Shown here: positions 1 to 5,257 of the stretch, one piece after another | How positions within the stretch are numbered: the first letter of the stretch is position 1 | How the letters are laid out: every line of letters begins with the position of its first letter | From: Oscillospiraceae bacterium | Lineage (GTDB): Bacteria; Bacillota_A; Clostridia; Saccharofermentanales; Saccharofermentanaceae | NCBI GenBank assembly: GCA_902803365.1 | Contig: CADCPU010000261.1 | Span: 1 to 5,257, forward strand | Direction of reading: 5' to 3' | DNA: 5,257 nucleotides | Position numbers and translations under genes: made by a program | The notes under the pieces: generated by a model | The model's database searches: none | The model's input: only the letters and a program-made list of their open reading frames with translations | What the model was told of the DNA's origin: nothing

Positions 1-1
1 C

Positions 2-607
2 AATCTCGCAGGCGGTATCGCGATCTTCGGACAGATGTTCGTCATGCTCTTTACGGCGATCGGTCTTGCAAAGGACAGGAGCGGATCATTTCTTACGCGT
101 CTTTACTCTTCACCGATGAAGAGCTCGGACTTCGTAAGCGGCTATATCCTTCCGATGCTTTTGACGGCCCTCGTACAGTCGGTAATCAACTTTATCGCTG
201 CGATCATCATCTCAGTGATCACAGGTTATGATCTGAGCATCGGTGCACTTCTTCTTACTTGTCTGACAGTCATGCCGTCAGCTCTGATGTTTTCCGCGAT
301 CGGCTTCCTGTTCGGAACGATCTTTAACGAGAAAGCAGCTCCGGGACTTTGCTCCATCATAATCTCCGTCGGAGCCATGGTCGGAGGGATCTGGTTTGAC
401 GTAGAGGGTGTCGGAGGCATTATGTACAAGATCAGCAAGTGTTTGCCTTTTTACTATGCGACAAAGCTCGCACGCGCTTCGATCAGAATGGACTTCGGTA
501 AGGAGACGTTCATCATCCCGATGATCATCATAACGCTCACAGCCGTTATCCTGACTGTCCTCGCGAGCATAGTATTCAACTATAAGATGCGCGCTGACCA
601 GAGGTAA
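2..607 (+). CDS. ABC-2 type transporter permease, C-terminal part (5' end outside window)
   Basis: This is the C-terminal ~201 residues of an integral membrane ABC exporter subunit. The frame is open to the left edge, so the Met codon at 35 is internal and the true start lies upstream. After a hydrophobic stretch comes the cytoplasmic coupling segment, including LTRLYSSPMKSSDF, which matches the conserved Arg-Leu-x-x-(S/T)-P patch of ABC-2 permeases. Four further hydrophobic segments follow, with a Gly-rich turn (GAMVGGIWF) and an amphipathic LPFYYATKLARA stretch before the last helix. The protein ends in a short basic cytoplasmic tail (YKMRADQR), typical of this family. Such permeases pair with an ATP-binding subunit, probably encoded upstream outside the window. 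The stop lies 16 nt before the LytTR regulator gene, so the two are probably co-transcribed. Family call is good; the substrate (drug, peptide, polysaccharide) cannot be told. Confidence 0.88.
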   Translation, partial: NLAGGIAIFGQMFVMLFTAIGLAKDRSGSFLTRLYSSPMKSSDFVSGYILPMLLTALVQSVINFIAAIIISVITGYDLSIGALLLTCLTVMPSALMFSAIGFLFGTIFNEKAAPGLCSIIISVGAMVGGIWFDVEGVGGIMYKISKCLPFYYATKLARASIRMDFGKETFIIPMIIITLTAVILTVLASIVFNYKMRADQR

Positions 608-623
608 ATGATATACTCATAAT

Positions 624-1088
624 ATGAAGATAACTACTGATATCGACAACAGATATAAAGAACTAGAACTTCGCGTTTGTAACGACGCCCTGACGGATGA
701 AGTCAGGGCTGTCGTCGGTGAGCTCCATGAGATCTATGATAAGAGTTTTCCGGCGACAGACGATAAGGGCAATCGAAGGATGCTTCGAAGGACCGAGATC
801 CTGTCCGTGGCTTCGGACGGTCCAAAGGTCATCGTATTAACTTACGACGGGCGCTACACGATGCAGAGCAAACTCTATGAACTTGAGACCGATCTCGGAG
901 ATGTCGATTTTGTCAGGATATCCAGGTCAGAACTCATAAATATCAGGAAGATCAAGTCGCTCGATCTGAGCCTGACGGGCACGATCAAGCTTGTCCTTAA
1001 GAACGGGTACGAGACTTATGTCTCAAGAAGGAATGTATCAAAGATCAAGGAAATACTTACCAAAGAGAGAATGGAGGGAAGAGCATGA
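624..1088 (+). CDS. Stand-alone LytTR-family DNA-binding transcriptional regulator
   Basis: A 154-residue cytoplasmic regulator. Residues ~52-148 form a LytTR domain: a beta-rich N-terminal half (EILSVASDGPKVIVLTYDG), then the diagnostic FVRISRSELINIRKI stretch (residues ~97-110) and the KNGYETYVSRRNVSKIKEIL end (residues ~126-145), which match the F-x-R-I-x-R-S-x-(L/I)-(V/I)-N and V-S-R-R signatures. Residues 1-50 are not a response-regulator receiver domain: there is no phosphoacceptor Asp pattern, and the segment is too short. Activity is therefore probably not set by a histidine kinase. The ATG at 624 is the first good start; its Shine-Dalgarno is weak, with only GAGG at 601-604 inside the end of the permease gene, which suggests translational coupling. 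The gene overlaps the next one by 4 nt (ATGA). LytTR proteins bind paired direct repeats and often regulate their own operon; the target here is inferred to be this transporter operon. Confidence 0.9.
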   Translation: MKITTDIDNRYKELELRVCNDALTDEVRAVVGELHEIYDKSFPATDDKGNRRMLRRTEILSVASDGPKVIVLTYDGRYTMQSKLYELETDLGDVDFVRISRSELINIRKIKSLDLSLTGTIKLVLKNGYETYVSRRNVSKIKEILTKERMEGRA

Positions 1089-1546
1089 GTGAAGTCCTTA
1101 AAAGAGGTGCTACGAGTTTTGCGTTATCTTCCTTCGCGGGACTGATCGTAAATCTCATAATAGATATCATCATGAATGTAAGCGGCAATACGGGCTTTAC
1201 CTCGATGTCTCCCGATTATGTGGCGCTCTTTCCGTCCGTTACGCTTGCCGCATACGTGAACATCCTCCTGTACGGAGTGATCGGCGCGACATTTGCCCTC
1301 TCGGCATATATCTATGAAGTTGAGAAGATGGGCTTCTTGATACAGAGCATTTTATACTTTATCATTACATCTGCAGTCTGCGTTGCGATAACCATGATAC
1401 TCTGGCAGCTCCATAAGTACCCGACGGCATTTATCTGTACGCTTTTAGGTTACGCGGTCACACACGTCATCATGATCACACTCGAATACAGACGACTTAA
1501 AGCCGATATCAAGGTCATCAATGAACTGTCGGCGGAAATGGAATGA
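1085..1546 (+). CDS. DUF3021-type four-helix membrane protein, partner of the LytTR regulator
   Basis: A 153-residue polytopic membrane protein with four predicted transmembrane segments at about residues 12-32, 55-77, 84-106 and 113-133, and a charged C-terminal tail (EYRRLKADIKVINELSAEME) probably in the cytoplasm. Length, helix count and position directly behind a short LytTR gene fit the DUF3021 family. The start ATG overlaps the LytTR stop in ATGA and has a strong ribosome binding site, GGAGGG at 1073-1078, spaced 6 nt. In described LytTR regulatory systems (for example HdrRM and BrsRM of Streptococcus mutans) a membrane protein encoded beside the LytTR regulator restrains it. By analogy this protein may hold the LytTR protein inactive, but that is inference, as no interaction motif is visible. 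DUF3021 assignment is by overall pattern, not by a search. Confidence 0.8.
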   Translation: MSEVLKRGATSFALSSFAGLIVNLIIDIIMNVSGNTGFTSMSPDYVALFPSVTLAAYVNILLYGVIGATFALSAYIYEVEKMGFLIQSILYFIITSAVCVAITMILWQLHKYPTAFICTLLGYAVTHVIMITLEYRRLKADIKVINELSAEME

Positions 1547-1554
1547 TATAAGCA

Positions 1555-2031
1555 TTGAACAGTTATCTTAAGGAATTGATAAGCGACACAAAAACGCCCG
1601 TCGTATTTGATTACGACGGGGTTCTCTTTGAAGCGCGTTGGTATAAAGAACGTATCAATATGAGAGGTGAGACTCCCGAGTCATTGCTCGCAGCAATGCA
1701 GAGGGGAGAAAACCTGAGGACGGACCCCATCGGCTTTATGACCGACTGGGTCGCATCGCTCAGAAACGACCTCTATATTCTGTCGTATATGCATAACGAC
1801 ATAGAATATACTTTTAAAAAGCAACAGGTTGCAAAGTTCTATCCTTGCATTCCCGTTGAGCACGTCCTGATGGCGACCTCGATCGACAACAAGATCGTGC
1901 ATCTTGAGAAGATCCGCGAGAAGTACGGAAGGTTCATCTATATCGACGACACTCACAAAGCTCTCATGATGTATGAGAACCACTTCGGTGACGAGTGCAA
2001 GTTCTTCCACGTATCTTCGCTCTACGTCTGA
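1555..2031 (+). CDS. Small HAD-superfamily phosphohydrolase, TTG start
   Basis: A 158-residue soluble haloacid-dehalogenase-fold protein. Motif I is VVFDYDGVLFEA (nucleophile Asp19, acid/base Asp21), motif II is LYILSYMHND (Ser77), a candidate motif III lysine is Lys113, and motif IV is YIDDTHKA (Asp131, Asp132, Mg2+ binding). Full catalytic machinery suggests a working phosphatase. Between motifs I and II lies a cap of only ~50 residues, so this is a small C1-type cap or a degenerate one; the substrate is unknown. The frame has a TAA at 1549-1551 and the next possible start is TTG at 1555, with a modest GGAA at 1540-1543. The first ATG lies beyond motif I and cannot be the start; TTG at 1576 is an alternative. 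It follows the DUF3021 gene by 8 nt, so it is probably the last gene of the operon. Its stop abuts the glnA stop on the other strand. Confidence 0.8.
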   Translation: MNSYLKELISDTKTPVVFDYDGVLFEARWYKERINMRGETPESLLAAMQRGENLRTDPIGFMTDWVASLRNDLYILSYMHNDIEYTFKKQQVAKFYPCIPVEHVLMATSIDNKIVHLEKIREKYGRFIYIDDTHKALMMYENHFGDECKFFHVSSLYV

Positions 2032-2051
2032 TCACAGATCGTAGTACTTTT
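2022..2051 (+). terminator. Candidate intrinsic terminator spanning the two convergent stop codons
   Basis: Bases 2022-2030 (CTACGTCTG) pair with 2035-2044 (CAGATCGTAG) to give a 9-bp stem with a single bulged T at 2039 and a four-base loop ATCA (2031-2034). It is followed on the + strand by TACTTTT (2045-2051). The hairpin contains the last codons and stops of both the HAD gene and glnA. On the - strand no T-run follows the stem, so it would serve the left operon rather than glnA. The U-tract is interrupted, so it is a weak terminator at best; the stem may instead be chance or an RNA 3'-end stabiliser. Confidence 0.4.
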
Positions 2052-3462
2052 CGAATTCAGCCGGATGAGGGATCTTCGAGATCTCGCTCTCGGCTTTTTC
2101 CAAACGCTTGATAAGCTGATCGAGAAGGCACTCAGGGAATACGCCGCCTTTCCTCAGATACTTATTATCGTCCTTGAGGGCTTCGATGGCCTCGCGAAGC
2201 GATGTCGGAAGTCCCTGTATCTTTGATTTTTCTTCATCCGACAGATCGAAAAGGTTGAAGTCATAAGGACCCCATCCTGCCTTGTGCGGATCGATCTTCT
2301 TTTCGATCCCGTCGAGACCTGCCATAAGGATAGCCGCATAAGCATAGTACGGATTACATGTGGCATCCGGATTGCGCAGCTCGAATCTCTTCGTATCAGG
2401 TGTCTTTGCATAAGCAGGGATCCTGACTACTGCGGAACGGTTGGCCATTGCATATCCGATCGTGACAGGTGCCTCAAATCCCGGAACGAGTCTCTTATAT
2501 GAATTGGTCGACGGGTTCGTGATCGCGCAGAGAGATCTGGCGTGAGTAAGAAGACCGCCGATAAACCACAGAGCTTTCTTTGAGAGCTGGCCGTAGTTCT
2601 TCGCGTCATAGAAGATCGGCTTACCCTCTTTTTTGAGGAGCATATGAACGTGCATTCCGTTACCTGCTTCATCCGCGAGAGGTTTTGGCATCAAAGTCGC
2701 GGTCCTGCCGTCGAGCACTGCCTCGTTCTTAATAAGGTATTTGGCAGTCATGGTATCGTCAGCAAGCTTGAGCATATCGCCAAGTTCGACCTCGATCTCG
2801 TTCTGTCCGCAGCCGCCCACTTCAGGGTGATGGTATTTTACGTTTATTCCCCAGTCCGCCATCGCAAGACAGATGCGTGACCTTAAGTCATTGGAAGTAT
2901 CCATCGGCAGGGCAGTATGATAGCCGGTTCCCTTTGCGATCTGATAGCCGTAGTTATTGTCTTCTGAATTGGAAGCCCAATGTGCCTGTGAGGAAAAGAG
3001 GTTGACCGACAGGTTCTGTGAAGTCACTTCGTATCCGATGTCGTCGAATACATAGAATTCGTATTCAGGACCTATGATCATGGTATCCGCGATGCCGCTC
3101 TCCTTCATATACTCGAGAGCCCTGATCGCCACGTTTCTCGGATACTGGTCAAACGGCCTGTTCTCAGGAAGGTCGATCACCTTAACATCACCGATCATGG
3201 ACAAAGTAGGGATCTTCGCATACTTGTCGATAACCGCCGAGTCAAGGATCGGAACGAATACCATGTCTGAATTCTCGACGGGAGCATAACCGTAATTTGA
3301 ACCGTCAAAACCGATGCCTGCTGTCATTGTCTTTTCGTTGAGCTTGTCTGCAGGGATCGACAGGTGTCTCCATCTGCCGTCGATGTCGGTCAGCTTGAAG
3401 TCGATCATCTTGATATTGTTGTCAATTATGAGTTCTATGATTTCTGCCAGCGTCTTTCCCAT
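2032..3462 (-). CDS. glnA: Type I glutamine synthetase, long GSI-beta-like form
   Basis: Makes L-glutamine from glutamate, ammonia and ATP in the cytoplasm, as a dodecamer in this family. The protein has 476 residues, near the ~470 of GSI-beta enzymes and longer than the ~444 of Bacillus GSI-alpha; the extra sequence around residues 145-180 fits the GSI-beta insertion. Landmarks are GFDGSNYGYAPVENSDM (51-67), GPEYEFYVFD with metal ligands Glu133 and Glu135, HHPEVGGCGQNE with Glu214 and Glu222, GNGMHVH with His271, NPSTNSYKRLVPGFEAPV with Arg324 and flap Glu330, NRSAVVRIP with Arg342 and Arg347, KRFELR with Glu361 and Arg363, and the C-terminus HPAEFEKYYDL. The Tyr adenylylated in enteric GS is Phe405 here (NLFDLSDEE), and the Bacillus feedback Arg62 position is Pro61 by my alignment. 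The start ATG has AAAGGA at 3470-3475 with 7-nt spacing. It is transcribed alone, convergent with the HAD gene. Confidence 0.97.
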   Translation of the reverse strand: MGKTLAEIIELIIDNNIKMIDFKLTDIDGRWRHLSIPADKLNEKTMTAGIGFDGSNYGYAPVENSDMVFVPILDSAVIDKYAKIPTLSMIGDVKVIDLPENRPFDQYPRNVAIRALEYMKESGIADTMIIGPEYEFYVFDDIGYEVTSQNLSVNLFSSQAHWASNSEDNNYGYQIAKGTGYHTALPMDTSNDLRSRICLAMADWGINVKYHHPEVGGCGQNEIEVELGDMLKLADDTMTAKYLIKNEAVLDGRTATLMPKPLADEAGNGMHVHMLLKKEGKPIFYDAKNYGQLSKKALWFIGGLLTHARSLCAITNPSTNSYKRLVPGFEAPVTIGYAMANRSAVVRIPAYAKTPDTKRFELRNPDATCNPYYAYAAILMAGLDGIEKKIDPHKAGWGPYDFNLFDLSDEEKSKIQGLPTSLREAIEALKDDNKYLRKGGVFPECLLDQLIKRLEKAESEISKIPHPAEFEKYYDL

Positions 3463-3512
3463 ATCTTTGTCCTTTCCGATGATATATTAATCATCAATAA
3501 ATCTTAACTTTT

Positions 3513-3541
3513 ATTATATCCTATATTATATGATTCGTGAA
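3513..3541 (-). promoter_or_regulatory. Vegetative (sigma-A type) promoter of glnA
   Basis: On the - strand the -35 box TTCACG (3536-3541) and the perfect -10 box TATAAT (3513-3518) are separated by exactly 17 bp. Transcription would start near 3506, giving a leader of about 43 nt that contains the AAAGGA ribosome binding site. No leader hairpin or glutamine-riboswitch-like structure fits in so short a leader. This is a sequence match only; the AT-rich context raises the chance rate of TATAAT. Confidence 0.65.
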
Positions 3542-3546
3542 TATAG
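3521..3546. repeat. 7-bp inverted repeat over the glnA -35 region, possible operator
   Basis: CTATATT (3521-3527) and AATATAG (3540-3546) are perfect inverted copies with a 12-bp gap, so the half-site repeat distance is 19 bp, near two helical turns. The dyad covers the spacer and part of the -35 box of the glnA promoter, where a dimeric repressor could block RNA polymerase. It does not match the GlnR/TnrA consensus TGTNA-N7-TNACA. The arms are pure A/T apart from one C/G pair, so chance occurrence is a real possibility. Confidence 0.35.
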
Positions 3547-3595
3547 TGTTATCATTGACGAGGCTGTTTATCGGTGTTTTTGGGATTTTTTAATT

Positions 3596-3659
3596 TTTTT
3601 CGAGAAAAAAGTGTGAAATCGATATACCTTGATCGTCTTATAGTTGAGATCTCGAAAAA
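3596..3659 (+). repeat. 10-bp inverted repeat in the leader region of the sigma-factor operon
   Basis: TTTTTCGAGA (3596-3605) and TCTCGAAAAA (3650-3659) are perfect inverted copies separated by 44 bp. The right arm ends 19 nt before the sigma-factor start codon and about 7 nt before its ribosome binding site. It overlaps the 8-bp palindrome GAGATCTC (3646-3653). The left arm can also fold locally, with TTTTTT (3595-3600) against AAAAAA (3605-3610). In RNA the pairing could form a long-range stem, or in DNA the arms could be operator half-sites; neither is shown. The wider stretch 3547-3678 has no gene and no promoter I can call with confidence. Confidence 0.4.
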
Positions 3660-3666
3660 CCAAGAC

Positions 3667-3675
3667 AAAGGAAGG
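3667..3675 (+). promoter_or_regulatory. Ribosome binding site that fixes the sigma-factor start
   Basis: AAAGGAAGG lies just ahead of two close in-frame ATG codons, at 3679 and 3685. AAAGGA is 6 nt from the first, and GGAAGG is 9 nt from the second, so either can be used. The upstream in-frame GTG at 3574 has no such site and would translate the AT-rich leader. Confidence 0.8.
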
Positions 3676-3678
3676 TTA

Positions 3679-4173
3679 ATGGAAATGGATAATGAGGCTG
3701 TGTTGAGATTCTTTGATCTGTATGCAGACGATGCATTCAGACTGGCGTATTCGTATCTGGGATCGCGGCCGGACGCTGAAGATGTAGTTCAGGATGTTTT
3801 CGTTAAGCTCATAAGATCTGATATCAAATTTACAAAAGGAAAAGAGAAGACTTACATTCTTACGATGACTGCAAACGCATGCAAGGATGTGCTCAAATCA
3901 GGAAGAGTGGTATTCAGTGCACCGTTTGATGATGCGATCGAAGTGAGTTCGGACGATAAGACTGACGAGGAAGACTCGGATTTATTTGCCGCCGTCTCGG
4001 AACTGCCGGAAAAGCTCAGGATCGCAATACATCTTCATTACTATGAAGGCTATTCGATCAAGGAGATAGCCGACATTTTGGACATTGCTCCTTCAGCGGT
4101 CTCGATGAGACTTACGAGAGCAAAGGAATGTTTGAGAAAACACTTCAAGGGAGGCAACAGCTATGCAGGATGA
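3679..4173 (+). CDS. ECF-type (group 4) RNA polymerase sigma factor
   Basis: A 164-residue sigma factor with the two-domain ECF layout. Region 2 is at residues ~10-48: FFDLYADDAFRLAYSYLG, then the hallmark DAEDVVQDVFVKLI, which contacts core polymerase and the -10 element. A linker rich in Asp/Glu/Ser follows at ~82-102 (with DDKTDEEDSD). Region 4 is at ~104-156: the AVSELPEKLR start and the helix-turn-helix YSIKEIADILDIAPSAVSMRLTRAKECL, which reads the -35 element. The usual aromatic W of the region 2 end (W-L-x-x-I-A-x-N) is replaced by the Y-I-L-T-M-T-A-N variant. Start chosen at the ATG preceded by AAAGGAAGG; the frame extends 35 codons upstream to a GTG, but those residues fit no domain. 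Its 3' end overlaps the next gene by 11 nt, the usual coupling of sigma and anti-sigma. ECF factors often autoregulate, but no clear ECF promoter is visible here. Confidence 0.92.
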   Translation: MEMDNEAVLRFFDLYADDAFRLAYSYLGSRPDAEDVVQDVFVKLIRSDIKFTKGKEKTYILTMTANACKDVLKSGRVVFSAPFDDAIEVSSDDKTDEEDSDLFAAVSELPEKLRIAIHLHYYEGYSIKEIADILDIAPSAVSMRLTRAKECLRKHFKGGNSYAG

Positions 4174-5068
4174 ATATGTAAGAGCTTTTGAAAAACTTCA
4201 GATAGGTGAAGAGAGAAAACTGAATATGAGAAAGGTCTTGGAGAGCGAACTCGCTGCTTCAAGAAAGCCCGCCAAGACAACGAGACTTACAAGCGGAAGC
4301 AAGGCAGGTATCGCAGCGGCAGCAGTCACGATCACGCTCGCAGGCGCTTTCGTTGTACCGGCTTCAAGGAACACGATCATGGCAGCGATCAAGAGCGTGT
4401 TCTATAAGGAGATCCCGGTCGAGGCAGTCGATCAGAGAGAAAAAGTCAAGATCGACAGAGAGACGCGAGTGATCCCGACAGACATACCTGAAGCATCCGA
4501 GATCCGGGCTGTCGTAGCAGAGCAGGATCGACAGGAAGATGAGATGTTCTCATTAACACAGATCACTTCCGAGGATATAAAGGATCAGGAACTCAAAAAT
4601 ATCGCCAAGTCCTACGAAGATCAGGACTGCACGTTGAGCGATCTTAAAAAGAGCATCGAATACGATCTTGAGAGCGGCTATGCAATGAACAACTATTCCT
4701 ACAAGGACGACATCGAAGAAGGTTTCACTGTCAACTATCAGGTAGGAGATAACGCATACGGACACATGGAAAGTATCAGCGTCTTCAAGATCTCCGAGGA
4801 AGGCCTTGAGAAGTATCTGTTTGACGAGAGCAGGTTTATCCAGAGACTGCAGCCGTTCGACATGACTCCGGAAGAAGCAGATGCACTCTTTGTTAAGTCG
4901 GAAGATGATGAGGGTAACATCGTGTACACGGCAAGCGTCAAGGGTCCCGAGCCTGAGGTCAAGCACAATGATTCCGATCGTGCCGTATTCATGGACTATG
5001 AGATCACATATAATCCGACAACTCAGATCGCCAGCGTATTTATCAGCCAAGGCGGCGGAGTAGGCTGA
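4163..5068 (+). CDS. Single-pass membrane protein, probable anti-sigma factor
   Basis: A 301-residue protein with an N-terminal cytoplasmic part of ~47 residues (mostly helical and charged), one transmembrane segment at ~48-67 (Ala/Val/Ile/Leu-rich, after a Lys/Arg-rich stretch), then ~235 extracytoplasmic residues. Topology and position fit an anti-sigma factor that holds the preceding sigma factor at the membrane. It has no HxxxCxxC zinc anti-sigma motif; its only Cys is residue 156, outside. The segment after the helix (VPASRNTIMAAIKSVFYKE) resembles DUF4179-like anti-sigma proteins, but I am not certain of this. The outer domain has an acidic first half (residues 100-190) and a more beta-rich second half (FTVNYQV, ISVFKI, NIVYTASV, FMDYEITYNP, IASVFIS) and may sense an envelope signal. 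The start has an excellent AAGGGAGG at 4147-4154, 8 nt upstream, inside the sigma gene. Confidence 0.75.
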   Translation: MQDEYVRAFEKLQIGEERKLNMRKVLESELAASRKPAKTTRLTSGSKAGIAAAAVTITLAGAFVVPASRNTIMAAIKSVFYKEIPVEAVDQREKVKIDRETRVIPTDIPEASEIRAVVAEQDRQEDEMFSLTQITSEDIKDQELKNIAKSYEDQDCTLSDLKKSIEYDLESGYAMNNYSYKDDIEEGFTVNYQVGDNAYGHMESISVFKISEEGLEKYLFDESRFIQRLQPFDMTPEEADALFVKSEDDEGNIVYTASVKGPEPEVKHNDSDRAVFMDYEITYNPTTQIASVFISQGGGVG

Positions 5069-5111
5069 TCACAGGAAACAACCAATCTATTCAAGAAAAG
5101 AGGAAAATAAA

Positions 5112-5257
5112 ATGAAGAATTCAGGAATTGAGAGGATCAACACTAAGAAACACATCATCATCACGGCAGCACTTCTCGTAGTTGCAGTAGGCGCAGTAGT
5201 AGCAGTCCTTAACAAGGACAAGCTCCTGGCATCAAAGAATGAGACAGCCGAGACAAC
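5112..5257 (+). CDS. N-terminal part of a membrane-anchored or exported protein (cut by window end)
   Basis: An open frame of 48 codons plus 2 bases runs to the window edge, too short to stand out by length. It begins at ATG 5112 with AGAGG at 5099-5103, spaced 8 nt. The residues are a basic head (MKNSGIERINTKKH), a hydrophobic stretch of ~20 residues at ~15-34 (III-TAALLVV-AVGAVVAV-L), and then a charged, Thr/Glu-rich region (NKDKLLASKNETAETT). This is a signal anchor or uncleaved signal peptide with the bulk of the protein outside the cell. No lipobox Cys is visible. It lies 43 nt after the anti-sigma gene with no terminator in between, so it is likely the third gene of that operon. The remaining domains, and therefore the function, lie outside the window; an efflux adaptor or an envelope enzyme would both look like this at the N-terminus. 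Confidence 0.75.
   Translation, partial: MKNSGIERINTKKHIIITAALLVVAVGAVVAVLNKDKLLASKNETAET

Noticed and set aside
593..617. Promoter for the LytTR gene (GCTGAC / TATACT)
   Set aside because: The two boxes are only 13 bp apart and the start would fall almost on the ATG; co-transcription with the permease is simpler.
1681..2010. 109-codon open frame on the - strand inside the HAD gene
   Set aside because: The + frame carries all HAD motifs; the antisense frame shows no domain.
3463..3512. Glutamine riboswitch or attenuator in the glnA leader
   Set aside because: The predicted leader is only about 43 nt, AT-rich, with no stem of useful length and no T-run after a GC stem.
3614..3637. ECF autoregulatory promoter TGAAAT ... 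CGTC ahead of the sigma gene
   Set aside because: The spacing is only 14 bp, while ECF promoters usually have about 16-17 bp, and the -35 box lacks the final C of the AAC core. Kept only as a weak possibility.
3574..3678. 35-codon N-terminal extension of the sigma factor from a GTG start
   Set aside because: It translates the AT-rich leader, has no ribosome binding site, and fits no sigma domain; ATG 3679 has AAAGGAAGG ahead of it.
4163..4303. Zinc-binding anti-sigma domain in the N-terminus of the sigma partner
   Set aside because: No HxxxCxxC motif is present; the N-terminal 47 residues contain no Cys or His.
4553..5050. 165-codon open frame on the - strand inside the anti-sigma gene
   Set aside because: It is fully antisense to a well-supported gene with a strong ribosome binding site, and shows no recognisable domain; it is a shadow of the codon use of the + strand gene.
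5065..5074. CTGATCACAG shared with 2028-2037, both at gene ends
   Set aside because: A 10-bp match at two TGA stops is expected by chance at this window size; flanks do not match and no hairpin forms at the second copy.

Overview
The window looks like chromosomal DNA from a Firmicute, most likely an anaerobic gut- or rumen-type member of the Clostridia. The reasons are moderate GC content by eye, strong AGGAGG-type ribosome binding sites, an AT-rich intergenic region, a LytTR + DUF3021 gene pair and an ECF sigma/anti-sigma pair without a zinc motif. I cannot name a genus. Coding density is very high, and I see no tRNA, rRNA, CRISPR array, insertion sequence or phage gene.

Left block (2-2031, + strand): a tight four-gene run. 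It starts with the 3' part of an ABC-2 type transporter permease that is cut by the window edge. Next comes a small stand-alone LytTR DNA-binding regulator, then a four-helix DUF3021-type membrane protein whose start overlaps the LytTR stop by 4 nt. Last is a small HAD-fold phosphohydrolase starting at TTG, 8 nt further on. The LytTR/membrane-protein pair resembles a membrane-controlled LytTR regulatory system, probably acting on the transporter operon it sits in.

Middle block (2032-3462, - strand): a full-length type I glutamine synthetase (glnA) of the long, GSI-beta-like form. It converges on the HAD gene with zero bases between the two stop codons. A 9-bp hairpin spans both stops and may act as a terminator for the + strand operon. 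The enzyme keeps its catalytic residues but has Phe where the adenylylated Tyr of enteric GS lies, and it lacks the feedback Arg of Bacillus-type GS.

Intergenic region (3463-3678): about 216 bp of AT-rich DNA between divergent genes. It holds a good vegetative promoter for glnA (TTCACG-17-TATAAT on the - strand), a 7-bp inverted repeat over its -35 region, and a 10-bp inverted repeat in the leader of the rightward operon.

Right block (3679-5257, + strand): an ECF-type sigma factor, an overlapping single-pass membrane protein that is probably its anti-sigma factor, and the first 48 codons of a third gene encoding a membrane-anchored or exported protein. This is a typical envelope-signalling arrangement: the sigma factor is held by the cytoplasmic N-terminus of the membrane partner, whose large outer domain would sense a signal.

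Most of the content belongs to known families. The points most worth a second look are the shared hairpin at the zero-spaced convergent stops, the unusual regulatory residues in glutamine synthetase, the inverted repeats in the divergent promoter region, and the unassigned outer domain of the anti-sigma candidate.
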